A DNA stretch of 64,000 bases from Methylibium sp. NZG (GCA_001263235.1 LGRD01000018.1:146917-210916), one strand, 5' to 3'. Positions 8,586-18,663 are shown, counted from the first letter of the stretch. The notes: generated by a model from the letters alone, not told the origin. A program made the numbers and translations.

Positions 8586-9353
8586 ATGAAGCTCGCTCGC
8601 ATCACGTGGGCCATCGCGGCCGCCGCTGCGCTCACGACGGTCGCCGCGGTCGCGCCGTGTGCGGCCCAAGCACCAGCGCAGCCGGCTCCGTTGCTGTCGC
8701 CCCTGGCGGGCGCGGGCCAGACGCCACCCAGCCCGTGGCGCGTGGTCGGCGTGCCCAAGCAGGCGATGCCGCTGACGCAGTTCGCCGTCGTCGACATCGA
8801 CGGCCGGCGCGCGCTGCGCATCGAGGCCGACAAGTCCTACGGCAACCTCGTGCACCCGCTGAACGCGCAAACACTGCCCGCCGGCCCGCGCCTGAGCTGG
8901 CAGTGGCGGCTCGACCGCCCGCTGCCCGCCGCCGACCTGCGCCGTAAGGACGGCGACGACGTGGCCGCCAAGGTCTGCGTGTTCTTCGACCTGCCGCTGG
9001 CGCAGATCCCGTTCGGCGAGCGCCAGCTGCTGCGCCTCGCACGCGCGACCACGCCCGAGCCGCTGCCCGGCGCGACCGTCTGCTACGTGTGGGACACCCT
9101 GCTACCCGCCGGCACCACCCTGCCCAACGCCTACACCGCGCGCGTGCGTTACCTGGTGTTGCAAAGCGGCGAGGCGGCGGCCGGCATGTGGCAGCAAGAG
9201 CGCCGAGACATCGCCGCCGACTTCGTGCGCCTGTTCCGCACCGAGGCCACGCAGGTGCCGCCGATCATCGGCGTGGCCGTCGGCGCCGATGCCGACAACA
9301 CCGGCGGGCGCAGCGTGGCGCATGTGGCGGGGTTGGGGTTGGGGCGTGAGTGA
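8586..9353 (+). CDS. DUF3047 exported protein
   Basis: 255 residues. ATG 8586 lies 11 bases after the preceding stop, with a strong GGGAGGAG site (8575-8582). A signal peptide covers about residues 1-28 (ending PCAAQAP). The mature part has the DUF3047 pattern: WRVVGVPKQ, LSWQWRLDRPLP, KDGDDVAAKVCVFFDLP, CYVWD, then a C-terminal IIGVAVGADADNT. The family is probably a periplasmic beta-sandwich and often sits beside lipid or membrane enzymes. The biochemical role is unknown. Confidence 0.85.
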   Translation: MKLARITWAIAAAAALTTVAAVAPCAAQAPAQPAPLLSPLAGAGQTPPSPWRVVGVPKQAMPLTQFAVVDIDGRRALRIEADKSYGNLVHPLNAQTLPAGPRLSWQWRLDRPLPAADLRRKDGDDVAAKVCVFFDLPLAQIPFGERQLLRLARATTPEPLPGATVCYVWDTLLPAGTTLPNAYTARVRYLVLQSGEAAAGMWQQERRDIAADFVRLFRTEATQVPPIIGVAVGADADNTGGRSVAHVAGLGLGRE

Positions 9354-9479
9354 GGACTGTAGAGCGATAAACGTGATTGTCTTTGAGCGTGCTCGGACGT
9401 GTTGGTGTGCCGGTGTGACCGACGCGCGGGCATGTGGGATCTGCCGAGCGGCTTCATGCGTTGCCCGTCTGGCGGCCGT

Positions 9480-9863
9480 TCACGATCCGACCCCGGCGTC
9501 CGTCACACTTGTGGTTGTGCCGTCGCTTGACGTGACTTGAGCCTTGATCACCGTCCATCGGCCGTTGCGCTTTTCTGTCTCAACTCGCACATCGAACCTG
9601 CCGCGATTGCCGTCTACTTTGAAGGTGAAGTGCGCTTCACCGCTTCGATCGCCGAAGGTCGATCTAAACCCTTTGAACGGTGCGACTCGGCTTGACTTTT
9701 GGGCGCCCGTTACTTGAGCTACGCGAGGGTCGTTCATGACGAACTCTTTGGCGAACTCGTACGACTCGCTTGTAAAAAGCATGAACGTCGTAATCGAAAT
9801 CGCAACGGCAGTCGCACCGAGATAGAGAAAGACGTGCCGCCGCATCGGGCGTTTGACTAGCAT
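9480..9863 (-). CDS. Small membrane-anchored Coa1-like protein, candidate immunity protein for the displaced RHS tip
   Basis: 127 residues from ATG 9863, chosen because GGAGG (9870-9874 on the complement) is ideally spaced; a TTG at 9869 is less likely. One N-terminal transmembrane helix (about residues 10-30) precedes a small alpha/beta domain ([20 protein letters not shown], then RWTVIKAQV). That pattern resembles the cytochrome oxidase assembly protein 1 (Coa1) family. The gene overlaps the end of the orphan RHS tip gene by 7 bases, the arrangement of toxin-immunity pairs. Immunity function is inference from position only. Confidence 0.6.
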   Translation of the reverse strand: MLVKRPMRRHVFLYLGATAVAISITTFMLFTSESYEFAKEFVMNDPRVAQVTGAQKSSRVAPFKGFRSTFGDRSGEAHFTFKVDGNRGRFDVRVETEKRNGRWTVIKAQVTSSDGTTTSVTDAGVGS

Positions 9864-10978
9864 TTGCAACCTCCGGGCGCAGAGCCTCCTCCACCGATCG
9901 ACGCCTTAACTCCGCCTGCGGCGATCCCTTTCATGCCATTTCCGCTGAATTCATTCTTGACGCCAGCCTCGAAGAACGAATTCGCGCTGCAACTGTTCGT
10001 AGTCTTGCCGGCGTCAACTGAAGCGCCAAGCTGCGCGATCCCAGCGTGAACCCCGGCTTCTGCAAAGAGGCCGAGTCCCGCGGTCCAAGCCGAGCACTGA
10101 CAAGGGGAATAGCCTGCCTGCTTTCCGAGAGGGTCAAAAGACCAGCCACTGCCCAGACCAAATCCGACCTTCAGCGAAGCAAAGCCTGATCCATTTGGAT
10201 TCTGGCCGAAGGTTGCGGTAAAGCCGACCCCTGCATATCCCCCGAACTCGACCGACCACAGCCCCATGGCATCAACCCGGGAAATCGGATTGCCGTCGAC
10301 ATACGCATAGGTATTCAACCCCCCCACCAGCCCAATCGGATCGGACTCGATGTACCTCCCGACCTGCGCATCGTAGTACCGATGCCAGTTGTACCAAAGC
10401 CCCGACTCCGCATCGAAGTACTGGCCGGGGAAGCCGATGTTCATGCCGCCGATCGAGTCTTGCGTGACGGTGCGGTCGAACGCTGCGTTCTGCGCCCGCC
10501 ACACCGTGGCGCCGGCCGAGTTGGTCATCGCCTCCGGCCGCCCCAGGTGGTCGTTGTGGCTGGCGTAGAACTGGTTGTTGCGAACGATGCCCAGCAACTC
10601 GCCGTCGAGCCAGACGTAGCTGGTGTTCACGGCACCGACCTCCGACAGCAACTCACCGCCCCGGCTGTGCACGTAGTTCGTGACGATGCCGCCGCTGTTC
10701 TTGTAGACCCGGTGCCCGAACACATCGTAGCGGTAGCCCTGGCCGGCGCCGTTGATCGTCAGGGTGAGCAGCCGGTTGAAGGCGTCGTGCACGTAGCTGC
10801 GGCTGCCGTCGTGGCGTGACTCCCGCTCCAGATTGCCGACAGGGTCGTACACAAAGCTGCGTGACTGACCTGCGCCGCTCCATGCGGCAAGCCAGTTGCT
10901 GGTTGTGTCTCGCGTGAGCGTGTAGCTGGCGCCCTGGCGCGTGTGGCTGAAACGGTTGGACACCTTGTCGGCACGCAA
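9857..10978 (-). CDS. Displaced RHS repeat fragment with alternative C-terminal tip (orphan toxin cassette)
   Basis: 373 residues from a TTG at 10978. The first 225 or so nearly duplicate the last RHS-core repeats of the large gene upstream, up to the core-end signature ([20 protein letters not shown]). After a degenerate DAMG boundary the sequence diverges into a 134-residue Gly/Cys-rich tip ([26 protein letters not shown]-terminal GGCKC). Fragments like this are known as reserve tips that can recombine into a full RHS gene. The tip matches no toxin family that I recognise; its glycine-rich alternating pattern could suit membrane insertion, which is speculative. Confidence 0.8.
   Translation of the reverse strand: MRADKVSNRFSHTRQGASYTLTRDTTSNWLAAWSGAGQSRSFVYDPVGNLERESRHDGSRSYVHDAFNRLLTLTINGAGQGYRYDVFGHRVYKNSGGIVTNYVHSRGGELLSEVGAVNTSYVWLDGELLGIVRNNQFYASHNDHLGRPEAMTNSAGATVWRAQNAAFDRTVTQDSIGGMNIGFPGQYFDAESGLWYNWHRYYDAQVGRYIESDPIGLVGGLNTYAYVDGNPISRVDAMGLWSVEFGGYAGVGFTATFGQNPNGSGFASLKVGFGLGSGWSFDPLGKQAGYSPCQCSAWTAGLGLFAEAGVHAGIAQLGASVDAGKTTNSCSANSFFEAGVKNEFSGNGMKGIAAGGVKASIGGGGSAPGGCKC
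10302..10970 (-). repeat. RHS direct repeat, copy in the orphan cassette
   Basis: Aligns without gaps to 11797-12465 at a constant offset of 1,495 bp, checked at both ends, with only scattered substitutions. It encodes the last RHS repeats and the core-end motif. Being a direct repeat, it could support deletion or exchange that swaps the tip of the full-length gene. Confidence 0.88.
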
Positions 10979-11002
10979 GACTCCCCGCTGATTCTGCCGC
11001 AG

Positions 11003-11365
11003 CTAAACAACCCAGTATCGGCCGCTGCCGTCTTCGAAGGTCAGTTGCTCCGAGTCGGCCAACTCATCCGTCAGCGAAAGCGCGAGCGCCATCGAAGACG
11101 AGAAACGCAGAACTAGGTTGCCATGCTCCCTTTGCGCCGAGCTGAGCATCTCGCCAACTAGACTTTCGAGGACGTTTGGAAAATTGCTGCTGTCGCTCTT
11201 GGTGGTCTGACCCCCTTTATCAAGGCTGGCTGGAACCAAGACCGATATTCGAGCCGCTCCGAAGTGAATCTGAAAGTAGTCCTCTACGAGAACTACAGAC
11301 GATACCTCCTTGGCGCGCAATTCCGCCAAGGCCTCGACCAACGTTGGATTCGTGCTGCTGGTCAT
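11003..11365 (-). CDS. Putative immunity protein for the RHS toxin
   Basis: 120 residues from ATG 11365, which begins 4 bases after the RHS stop codon (11370-11372). An in-frame start at 11401 would overlap the toxin gene. The protein is soluble-looking, with no signal peptide or membrane helix, and acidic near the C-terminus (ELADSEQLTFEDGSGRY). I recognise no family. Position directly after an RHS tip is the usual place for the cognate immunity gene, and a cytoplasmic location would fit a toxin acting inside the cell. Confidence 0.6.
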   Translation of the reverse strand: MTSSTNPTLVEALAELRAKEVSSVVLVEDYFQIHFGAARISVLVPASLDKGGQTTKSDSSNFPNVLESLVGEMLSSAQREHGNLVLRFSSSMALALSLTDELADSEQLTFEDGSGRYWVV

Positions 11366-11369
11366 CGCG

Positions 11370-14300
11370 TTACGGTCCAATTGGAATGTGCCACCATTCA
11401 CTTGATTTGGGTACTGTCTGGCCTGAGTAAGGATTTATCGATTGACCAAGTGAATTCTGGTAGTTGACGTAGCCATTCGGATACCCAGGTGACGGACCAT
11501 TCGCAGAAGTTGGATTCATGACTCGCACGTTTGAAGTGGCAGGACACATGCCTGCGCCCCCGCTACCGCCCGTGTAGCCAAACCCGGTAGTTCTACCTGA
11601 TGAATTAATAACTGGCACTGGACCCGTGGCACCCGAAGGGACGGGAATCGCCTGCCCACGCGCCGTGACAACGAAGTTTGGCGCTGGGCTGTATCCGCCA
11701 CCGCCGATCGGCCCTCCGCCCCCACCCGTACCAACCGTCGCCTGTACGCGAATCGCTCCCGTCGGATCAAAGTAGTTGACTGGATTTCCTTCAACGTACG
11801 CATAGGTATTCAACCCCCCCGCCAACCCGATCGGATCTGACTCGATGTACCTCCCGATCTGCGCATCGTAGTACCGGTGCCAGTTGTACCAAAGCCCCGA
11901 CTCCGCATCGAAGTACTGGCCGGGGAAGCCGATGTTCATGCCGCCGATCGAGTCTTGCGTGACGGTGCGGTCGAACGCTGCGTTCTGCGCCCGCCACACC
12001 GTGGCGCCGGCCGAGTTGGTCATCGCCTCGGGTCGCCCCAGATGATCGTTGTGGCTGGCAATGAACTGGTTGTTGCGAACGATGCCCAGCAACTCGCCGT
12101 CGAGCCAGACGTAGCTGGTGTTCACCGCGCCGATCTCCGACAGCAACTCACCGCCCCGGCTGTGCACGTAGTTCGTAGTGAGGCCGCCGCTGTTCTTGTA
12201 GACCCGGTGCCCGAACACATCGTAGCGGTAGCCGTGGCCGGCGCCGTTGATCGTCAGGGTGAGCAGCCGGTTGAAGGCGTCGTGCACGTAGCTGCGGCTG
12301 CCGTCGTGGCGTGATTCGCTTTGCAGGTTTCCGACCGGGTCGTAGCCAAAGCTGCGTGACTGGCCGGCGCCGCTCCATGCGGCCAGGCGGTTGCTGGCCG
12401 TGTCTCGCGTGAGCGTGTAGCTGGCGCCTTGCCGCGTGTGGCTGGTGCGGTTGGACACAGTGTCGACGCCGAAGGCCTGGTTGTCGCCGCTGCGCGTGAC
12501 CGAGGTCAGCCGGTCGTTGGCGTCATAGGCCAGGGTTGCATTGAGCGAGGGGGTCGCCGTTTCAGCGATCGAGCGAATGGTGTTGGTTTTGTTGAAGCCG
12601 TAGTACACGTCTTGCGCCCCCGAGCTGTACAGCCTGCTCACACGCCCGTCGGTGTCCAGAGTAACGAGCCTGGCCACACCGTTGCCGTGGCGCCAGGCAT
12701 AGCGGCGGCTGGTGGCGGGCTGGTACAGAAAGCCGTTGGCCAGGGTCTGCCAGCTTCCGTTGATCAAGCCGGAGATGCTGGAAATCCGGCCGAGGATGTC
12801 ATAGCTGTAGCTCAGGCTCAGCCCGGTGGGGTAGGTCATGCCGGTCAAGCGGCCGTGGGCGTCCCACGCCCACGTGGTCGTGTGGTTGGCGCCATAGATG
12901 TTGCTGACCTGCTGGGCCAGTTCGCCGGCTGCGGTGTAGCTGTAGGTCAGGCCCCCGGTGTAGCTGGAGGTGCGGCTCAGACGGCCCTTGCCGTAGGTGC
13001 CTTCGTCATACATGAAGAGTTCCGTCCCGGTGGACGAGTTGCTGCGCGAAACCATGCGATCGAGCATGTCCCAGGTGTAGGTGATGACGTATCCGCTGGC
13101 AAGCGATTCGCTGGTCAACCGGCCGGCGGTGTCGTAGGCGTAGCTCGTGGTTCCGGTGTCCGGGCTGGTCTGGCTGCGCTTCTGGCCGAAGCCGTCGTAG
13201 GTGTAGGTGGTGCGCAGGTTGCGCGGGTCTTGAATGGACTGCAGGCGTCCCTCGTTGTCGTAGGCGTAGCGGGTGATGCCGCCATCGGCCGCGGTGGTCT
13301 TGGTCGGGCGGTTCAGCGCGTCGTACTCGTAGGAAGTGGTGCGGCCGCCGGAGTCGGTCAACTCGGTCACGGACTTCAGGTTGCCGTTGTTGTCGTAGGC
13401 ATAGGTCCGTTGTTGGCCGTTGCTGCCGGTGTCGACCAACGGTCTGCGCAGGCTGTCGAATCGGCGTGTCGAAGAGAACTGACCCTCCACGATGGCGACC
13501 GGCGGTGTGGTGCTGAGCCCGGGCACACTGACGTTGGGCGTCTCTCGGCTGGACGTGGTGGTCATGGTGTTGCTGGGCACGTCGAAGGCAGATCGGACGT
13601 ATTGGCCGTGGCGGTTGCCGACGTACTCCATCCGGCCCGCTGCGTTGTAGCGGTATCGATCGTAGTGGTCACTCGAATAGGCGATGTCGGTGATCTGGCG
13701 GTTGTTGTTGTAGATGTAGGTCGTGCTGCGGTTGCCGTGGGGCAGGTACTGCACCGTGATCACGAGGTTGCCTTTGGCGTCGTAGGTGTAGTCGGTGATG
13801 ACGCCGTTGGGGTCGGTCGTACGGCCGACAAGACCCAGGGCGTTGTAGCTGGTGAGGGTCGTCACGTGCCCTACCGGATTCGTCACCGAGGCCAAGTTGC
13901 CCAACGTGTCGAACGAGTACGTGGTCGTTGCGTTACCCGCTGGCGTCGAGCGCGAGATGCTCTGGCCGGCGATCGCACCGTTGGCATGGAAGCTGTACCC
14001 GTAAAGCGTTTGCCGCTGAACGTTGTACTTCAAGTCGAACCATGTTTCTGATTCCAGCCTGCCAGTGGCCGGCCCTGTGGCGACGTAGCCGTAGGCGACC
14101 TTGGCATAGGCCGTGCCCGCCGAGTCCTTCAAGATGGTTTCCTTGAGGTCCAGCGGGTTGGTCGTGCTCCAGACGTTGGTCTTGGTGAGCTGCGCCGTCG
14201 TCCCTGCCGCGACGACGACCTGTTCGAGCCGGCCACTGGTGTCGTAGCCGTAGTCGGTCTTGTTGCCGTTCCAGTCGAGCGTGTAGTCGACGTAGCTGCC

Positions 14301-15719
14301 GGCGTACACCGTCTGCGCGGCCGCGGCTGGGCACGTGGCGGTGGCTCCCCGCGAGGTCGACTTGAGCCGCCGAGCGCCGCCGCTCGATTCGAAGGTGTAG
14401 GTGGTGGGTTGACCGGTCGAACTGGTCACGGTGGTCGTGTTCGTGCCATACGCAAAGGTGTCTCGCTCTTCGCCACCGGCCAGGCCGCTGAGGATCGTTT
14501 TTCGGTCGGACTGGTAGCCGTACGTGCTGTATCGCGTGTCGTTGATAGACACACCCGTGAGCAGGTTCGACGACACGCTGCTTTCGTAGTGGTAGCGCCT
14601 GACGTCGGGTGACGTGCCTGGCGACGTGACGGTCTCCAGCATTCCGGTGCCGTTGTAGGTGTAGCGCCAGATGCCGCCGGCGGGGTCGGTCACAGAGACG
14701 ACCCGCCCGCCGGACCAACTGAAGTTGACCGTCTGCCCGACCTTGTTGGTGACCCGAATGAGCTGCGACGGTGTGGTCGTGGAGTAGGTGAATCCAAGCG
14801 ACACGCCCATCGGCCCGGTGATGTTCTGCACGTAGCCGTTGGCCGAGTAGGTGTAGGTGTGCCGGTCTCGCTTGAGCACCCACTGCAACCCAGGGTAGTG
14901 GGTGAGTGTCCCGCCAGATGCGGAGCCTGATGCGCTGTACGTGTAGGGGTTGTCGGTGCCGGCGATATGCCTGTAAACGTCGGCGGCGCCGTCGGGCCGC
15001 CACACCGTGGCTGACGTAGGGACGCAGCCGTAGTCGGGTGTGCGGATGCAGCCTGACGGCGACAACTTCGGGTAGGACAAGCTCGACCACCAATACGGGC
15101 CGAACATTCCTTGCCCGATCGACTGGCTGCGATAGGTGCGCTGCTGGCTGAGGCCGTATTGCCCGAACGAGAGGAAGTCGGTTTCTGTCTTGAGCTTCTC
15201 GCCGGTGGCAATGATCACCGGGTTGCCGGTGGTTGGATTGGAGGTGCCGCCGGAGGAGCAGTCATCGGGCTTCGAGTTGTCGTTGGGTGGGGGTTCTTTG
15301 CGTTCCTCCTTGCCGGGGTCGCGATTTCCGCCGGAGGTGCTGCCACTGCCGCCGCCACCGCCTCCGCCTCCTCCCCCTCCTGAGCCGCCACCACCATTCC
15401 TTCCGCCGAGAGAAGGGGTGTTTCCCGTATGGACGGGTACATCTCGCATCCGTTGTCCCGTGATGACCACTGGGTCGAAGTAGACGACGTTGCCTCCTCC
15501 TCTGCTTACCTCCATGTAGACCGGGTCCAGATACCCATCTGTCCACTGCTGATGAGGATGCCGCGCGCTGCCCGACTGCGGTACGAACAGGAGGGCAAGA
15601 GTCCAAACCGTGGCCGCAAGAGGGGTGGTCAGTTGTCGTTCTCGGTTCGAAGAACGGTTGCGCGCCCCCACCCGCCCGCACGCACGCATGGTCGCTGCGG
15701 GTACGTCACTGTGCGTCAT
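11370..15719 (-). CDS. Full-length exported RHS-repeat polymorphic toxin
   Basis: 1,449 residues from ATG 15719, with GGGAGG upstream (15728-15733 on the complement). Residues about 30-52 form a signal-peptide-like hydrophobic segment ([11 protein letters not shown]). A poly-Gly/Ser stretch follows (about 110-130), then a DUF6531-type entry motif ([15 protein letters not shown]) and more than 20 YD/RHS repeats (GxxxxYxYDxxGR). The core-end signature is [23 protein letters not shown] shells encase a C-terminal toxin. The tip here is about 130 residues, Gly-rich first and ending in [21 protein letters not shown] cannot name its activity. The N-terminus indicates Sec-type export rather than a PAAR/VgrG type VI adaptor. 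Confidence 0.9.
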   Translation of the reverse strand: MTHSDVPAATMRACGRVGARNRSSNRERQLTTPLAATVWTLALLFVPQSGSARHPHQQWTDGYLDPVYMEVSRGGGNVVYFDPVVITGQRMRDVPVHTGNTPSLGGRNGGGGSGGGGGGGGGGGSGSTSGGNRDPGKEERKEPPPNDNSKPDDCSSGGTSNPTTGNPVIIATGEKLKTETDFLSFGQYGLSQQRTYRSQSIGQGMFGPYWWSSLSYPKLSPSGCIRTPDYGCVPTSATVWRPDGAADVYRHIAGTDNPYTYSASGSASGGTLTHYPGLQWVLKRDRHTYTYSANGYVQNITGPMGVSLGFTYSTTTPSQLIRVTNKVGQTVNFSWSGGRVVSVTDPAGGIWRYTYNGTGMLETVTSPGTSPDVRRYHYESSVSSNLLTGVSINDTRYSTYGYQSDRKTILSGLAGGEERDTFAYGTNTTTVTSSTGQPTTYTFESSGGARRLKSTSRGATATCPAAAAQTVYAGSYVDYTLDWNGNKTDYGYDTSGRLEQVVVAAGTTAQLTKTNVWSTTNPLDLKETILKDSAGTAYAKVAYGYVATGPATGRLESETWFDLKYNVQRQTLYGYSFHANGAIAGQSISRSTPAGNATTTYSFDTLGNLASVTNPVGHVTTLTSYNALGLVGRTTDPNGVITDYTYDAKGNLVITVQYLPHGNRSTTYIYNNNRQITDIAYSSDHYDRYRYNAAGRMEYVGNRHGQYVRSAFDVPSNTMTTTSSRETPNVSVPGLSTTPPVAIVEGQFSSTRRFDSLRRPLVDTGSNGQQRTYAYDNNGNLKSVTELTDSGGRTTSYEYDALNRPTKTTAADGGITRYAYDNEGRLQSIQDPRNLRTTYTYDGFGQKRSQTSPDTGTTSYAYDTAGRLTSESLASGYVITYTWDMLDRMVSRSNSSTGTELFMYDEGTYGKGRLSRTSSYTGGLTYSYTAAGELAQQVSNIYGANHTTTWAWDAHGRLTGMTYPTGLSLSYSYDILGRISSISGLINGSWQTLANGFLYQPATSRRYAWRHGNGVARLVTLDTDGRVSRLYSSGAQDVYYGFNKTNTIRSIAETATPSLNATLAYDANDRLTSVTRSGDNQAFGVDTVSNRTSHTRQGASYTLTRDTASNRLAAWSGAGQSRSFGYDPVGNLQSESRHDGSRSYVHDAFNRLLTLTINGAGHGYRYDVFGHRVYKNSGGLTTNYVHSRGGELLSEIGAVNTSYVWLDGELLGIVRNNQFIASHNDHLGRPEAMTNSAGATVWRAQNAAFDRTVTQDSIGGMNIGFPGQYFDAESGLWYNWHRYYDAQIGRYIESDPIGLAGGLNTYAYVEGNPVNYFDPTGAIRVQATVGTGGGGGPIGGGGYSPAPNFVVTARGQAIPVPSGATGPVPVINSSGRTTGFGYTGGSGGAGMCPATSNVRVMNPTSANGPSPGYPNGYVNYQNSLGQSINPYSGQTVPKSSEWWHIPIGP
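11797..12465 (-). repeat. RHS direct repeat, copy in the full-length gene
   Basis: Partner of 10302-10970 at a constant offset of 1,495 bp. It spans the last core repeats and the core-end signature, so the homology stops where the two variable tips begin. Confidence 0.88.
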
Positions 15720-16013
15720 CTCGAACCTCCCAATGTTCTTCGGACCTGTCTAAAGCATTCACTTTCCGTCCCCCGTGGTGATTGCGACAGAGGGTGACTG
15801 CTTGGCAGCGCGAGAAACTTGCAACAGGTTGTCGCAGGCGCAATTGCTGCGCCAAGTCGAGACCTGGGGGCGCGAGTAGGTCGGCCTTGGGCAACGGTTG
15901 CGGCCTTGCTTTCGCGCCCATGCCCGCGGTCTACGCACCCCCCGTCTCGATTACGATTGCCGCCGCCCGCAGCGCTCGGGCTCCCACGATGGCCGGCTTG
16001 GAAGAACAATATC

Positions 16014-17102
16014 TTGAAACATCTGATCCTGCTGGGCGGCGGCCACGCCCATGTGCATGTGCTGAAGGCGCTGGCGCAAGAGCCGCTGCCGAGTGCGCAG
16101 GTCACGCTGGTGTCGCCGTATGCGCGACAGATTTATTCCGGCATGGTGCCCGGCCTGGTGGCTGGCCACTACATGGTCGACGACTGCGTGATCCCGCTCG
16201 CGCCCCTCGCCGCGCAGGCCAAAGTGACGTTCGTGCAGAGCGCGGCCACCGCGCTCGACGCACGCACGCGCACCGTGAGCCTCAGCAACGGCCAATCGCT
16301 GCACTACGACGCGCTGAGCATCGACACCGGCCCCGTGGTCGACCGGCATGCGATCGTCGGAGCCGACGAGCACGCGCTGTTCGTGCGGCCGATGGAAGAC
16401 TTCGTCGTGCAGTGGGACGACCTCTTTGCGTTGACGCAGCAGCAGGTCCTGAGCGTCGTCGTCGTCGGTGGCGGCGCGGCCGGCGTGGAGCTGGCGTTGG
16501 CGATGCAGTACCGGCTGGGCGAGCGCGCGCGCGTGAGCCTGGTGACGGGCGGGCCGCCGCCACTGCCCTCGCACCCTGTTCGTGTGCGCTCGCGTGCGCT
16601 GCGCGCGCTCAAGCGCCGCGGTGTGACGGTGCTCGAAGACGCTTGTACCGCGATCACGCAGAACCATGTGCAGCTCGGCCGCGGAATGCGGCTGGAGTGC
16701 GACTCGGCGGTGCTGGCGCTCGGTGCGGCGGCGCCGCCGTGGTTGCAGCGCAGCGGGCTGGCGCTGGACGAGCGCGGCTTCGTGGCCACCGGCGACTCGC
16801 TGCAAAGCACCTCGCACCCGGAGGTGTTTGCCGTGGGCGACGTGGCCTCCAGCGCGTCGCGGCCGGTGCCCAAAAGCGGTGTCTATGCAGTGCGAGCCGG
16901 GCCGCCGCTGGCGCTGAACCTGCGCCGCTTCGTCGCCGCGGGCGAACTGCAGCCGCACCGGCCGCAGCGCGTGGCGCTCAACCTGCTGGCCTGCGGCGAG
17001 CGCCGCGCCATCGCAAGCTGGGGGCCGTGGTCGGCCGAGGGGCGCTGGGTGTGGTGGTGGAAGGACCGGATCGACCGGGCGTTCGTGGCGGGGTATCGGT
17101 GA
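16014..17102 (+). CDS. FAD/NAD(P)-dependent oxidoreductase of the SelD-associated type
   Basis: 362 residues from TTG 16014. No upstream ATG exists in frame, and GGAAGA (15999-16004) is well placed. The N-terminal FAD site is LILLGGGHAHVHVLK, followed by SPYARQIYSGMVPG and CVIPLAPLAA. The second nucleotide site is VVVVGGGAAGVELA (about 145-158), and EVFAVGDVA closes the FAD domain. This is the pattern of the flavoprotein that in many bacteria is fused N-terminal to selenophosphate synthetase (SelD). Here it stands alone, with no selD nearby. It is related to type II NADH dehydrogenases; the substrate is unknown. Confidence 0.82.
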   Translation: MKHLILLGGGHAHVHVLKALAQEPLPSAQVTLVSPYARQIYSGMVPGLVAGHYMVDDCVIPLAPLAAQAKVTFVQSAATALDARTRTVSLSNGQSLHYDALSIDTGPVVDRHAIVGADEHALFVRPMEDFVVQWDDLFALTQQQVLSVVVVGGGAAGVELALAMQYRLGERARVSLVTGGPPPLPSHPVRVRSRALRALKRRGVTVLEDACTAITQNHVQLGRGMRLECDSAVLALGAAAPPWLQRSGLALDERGFVATGDSLQSTSHPEVFAVGDVASSASRPVPKSGVYAVRAGPPLALNLRRFVAAGELQPHRPQRVALNLLACGERRAIASWGPWSAEGRWVWWWKDRIDRAFVAGYR

Positions 17103-17207
17103 GGACGGCCTTGCGACGGGAGGCCTCGCCAAGGTCTAATCCTCGGCGAAACCGAAGCGAGCCTCCTCAAGCCACGACTCACGCACGGGTTCCCCGGGCG
17201 TAGAGTT

Positions 17208-17246
17208 GGCGCCCCTTGGGGGCAAGAGCGCAGCGACAGGGGGGCC
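17208..17246. repeat. GC-rich palindromic repeat, family B variant, at the tolA 3' end
   Basis: Sequence beginning GCGCCCCTTGGGGGCAAGAGC and ending in a run of G, directly abutting the tolA stop. It resembles the intergenic repeats common in Burkholderiales and can fold into a hairpin, possibly ending transcription of the tol genes. Confidence 0.55.
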
Positions 17247-18113
17247 CTAGTCATACGGCCTGAAGTCGATCTCGATCACCGGCGGCACGCGCCCATCCGT
17301 GTCGCGCGGCAACACCTCGGTCTTCTCGACGGCACGCAGCACGGCGTCGTCCCAGGCCTTCACGCCGCTGCTCTTGGTCAGGCGCTTGGAGTTGATCGTG
17401 CCGTCGGGTGACAGGCGCACTTCCACCGTGGCGACCGGGTTGCCGCTGACGCTGTCGCCGAACACGATGTTGGGCTGGATGCGCGCGCGGATGCGGCCGG
17501 CGTAGCCAGCCGAGGGGCCGGCGCTGCGTGCGGCGGTGCCTGTTGTGCCGGCGTCGCCGGTGGCGCCGGCCTGGCCGAGGATGCGCTTCAAGTTGGCCTC
17601 GCGCGCAGCCGCGAGCTTTTGCTCCTCCTGCTTCAGCTTGGCCGCCTCTTCCTTCTTCTTGCGCTCGATCTCTTCCTTGGCAAGCGCCTGCTCACGGTTG
17701 ATCGCGTCGCGCTTTTCCTTTTCAGCGCGCTTTTCGGCTTCCTCGCGTTTCTTCTCGTCGTCAGCGCGCTTCTTCTCTTCCTCGCGCTTGGCTTTCTCGA
17801 TCGCGATCTGCGCGTCGGGCACTGGCGCCGGTTCAGGCTTGGCCACGGGCGGGGGTGGCGGTGGCGGCGCCGGCTTCACTTCCACAGGCACGGGCGCGGG
17901 CTCTGGCGCTGCCGCGCGGGGCGCGGCGATCTGCGGCACCGCGGCCCACAGCTCGGCCTCCACGCCGGCTGGCGGGCTGGTGTTCCAGCGCACGCTGAAG
18001 GCCAGCGCCGCCATCAGCAGCGCGTGTGCGATCAGTGCCAGCACCAGCCCCGCGCCCATGCCGGGGGGCCGGTGCGGCATCAGCGCGTCGCGGGCGAGGG
18101 CGGCGGTGGTCAC
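17247..18113 (-). CDS. tolA: TolA cell-envelope energy-transducing protein
   Basis: 288 residues from GTG 18113; an in-frame ATG at 18080 (residue 12) is a plausible alternative. One transmembrane helix near residues 22-42 (LVLALIAHALLMAALAF), then a Pro/Ala-rich stretch, a long charged Lys/Glu coiled coil (about 100-175, EEEKKRADDEKKREEAEK), and a C-terminal TonB-like domain (IRARIQPNIVF, VEVRLSPDGTI). TolA links the TolQR proton channel to the outer membrane during division. It is the last gene of ybgC-tolQ-tolR-tolA here; tolB and pal do not follow. Confidence 0.93.
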   Translation of the reverse strand: MTTAALARDALMPHRPPGMGAGLVLALIAHALLMAALAFSVRWNTSPPAGVEAELWAAVPQIAAPRAAAPEPAPVPVEVKPAPPPPPPPVAKPEPAPVPDAQIAIEKAKREEEKKRADDEKKREEAEKRAEKEKRDAINREQALAKEEIERKKKEEAAKLKQEEQKLAAAREANLKRILGQAGATGDAGTTGTAARSAGPSAGYAGRIRARIQPNIVFGDSVSGNPVATVEVRLSPDGTINSKRLTKSSGVKAWDDAVLRAVEKTEVLPRDTDGRVPPVIEIDFRPYD

Positions 18114-18181
18114 TTGGGTCGCAGATGAGGCCTAGCCGAGGAATCAAGCGGCCGCCGCGGAACCAGCTTTGCCGGGCTGCT

Positions 18182-18230
18182 GGCGGCGCCCCCTTCAGGG
18201 GGAGCGCCGTAGGCGCTTCGGGGGTGGGTC
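18182..18230. repeat. GC-rich palindromic repeat, family B, between tolR and tolA
   Basis: Begins GGCGGCGCCCCCTTCAGGGG and ends TTCGGGGGTGGG, with internal stem CCCCCTTCAGGGGG. It lies between the tolR stop and tolA start and therefore within the transcribed tol operon, where it may tune tolA level or mRNA decay. Confidence 0.6.
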
Positions 18231-18657
18231 ATGGCAATCCGGTCTTGACGGACAAGCCCACGCGCTGCACCCCGGAGCGCTGCAAGCTGTCCATCACCTT
18301 CACCACCGCCTCGTACTTCACCGTGCGGTCGGCCGAGATGATCACGGGCGTGTTGGCATCACCGGCCTGCACCTCGCGCACGCGCGCGGGCAGGTTGGCC
18401 AGGGTGGTCGGTGCGGTGTCCTTGCCGTCCACGCGCAGGCGGATGGTCTCGTCGCTGCCCACCTGCACCTCCACCACATGCTCGGGGCGCTGCTTGCTCT
18501 TGCCCACGGTCGGCAGGTCGATCACGCCGGTGGTGATGAGCGGCGCGGTCACCATGAAGATGATCAACAGCACCAGCATCACGTCGATGAAGGGCACCAT
18601 GTTGATCTCGTTGATCGTGCGGCGGCGGCTCGAGCCGCGCTGGCTGACAGCGGCCAT
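18229..18657 (-). CDS. tolR: TolR (ExbD/TolR family)
   Basis: 142 residues. Short N-terminal cytoplasmic tail, single membrane helix (MVPFIDVMLVLLIIFMVTAP) holding the conserved proton-pathway Asp in FIDV, and a periplasmic domain ending VGLSVKTGLP. It works with TolQ as the proton-driven motor for TolA. It starts 6 bases after the tolQ stop. Confidence 0.95.
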   Translation of the reverse strand: MAAVSQRGSSRRRTINEINMVPFIDVMLVLLIIFMVTAPLITTGVIDLPTVGKSKQRPEHVVEVQVGSDETIRLRVDGKDTAPTTLANLPARVREVQAGDANTPVIISADRTVKYEAVVKVMDSLQRSGVQRVGLSVKTGLP

Positions 18658-18663
18658 CGTGCG

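Noticed and set aside
10302..12465. CRISPR-like or insertion-sequence explanation for the large direct repeat
   Set aside because: There are only two copies, 669 bp long, coding for RHS core, without terminal inverted repeats, transposase or spacer pattern. Segmental duplication of the RHS gene explains it.
12429..14051. 540-codon + strand frame inside the RHS gene
   Set aside because: Val/Gly/Ala-rich shadow of the repeated RHS codons; no ribosome site or domain.
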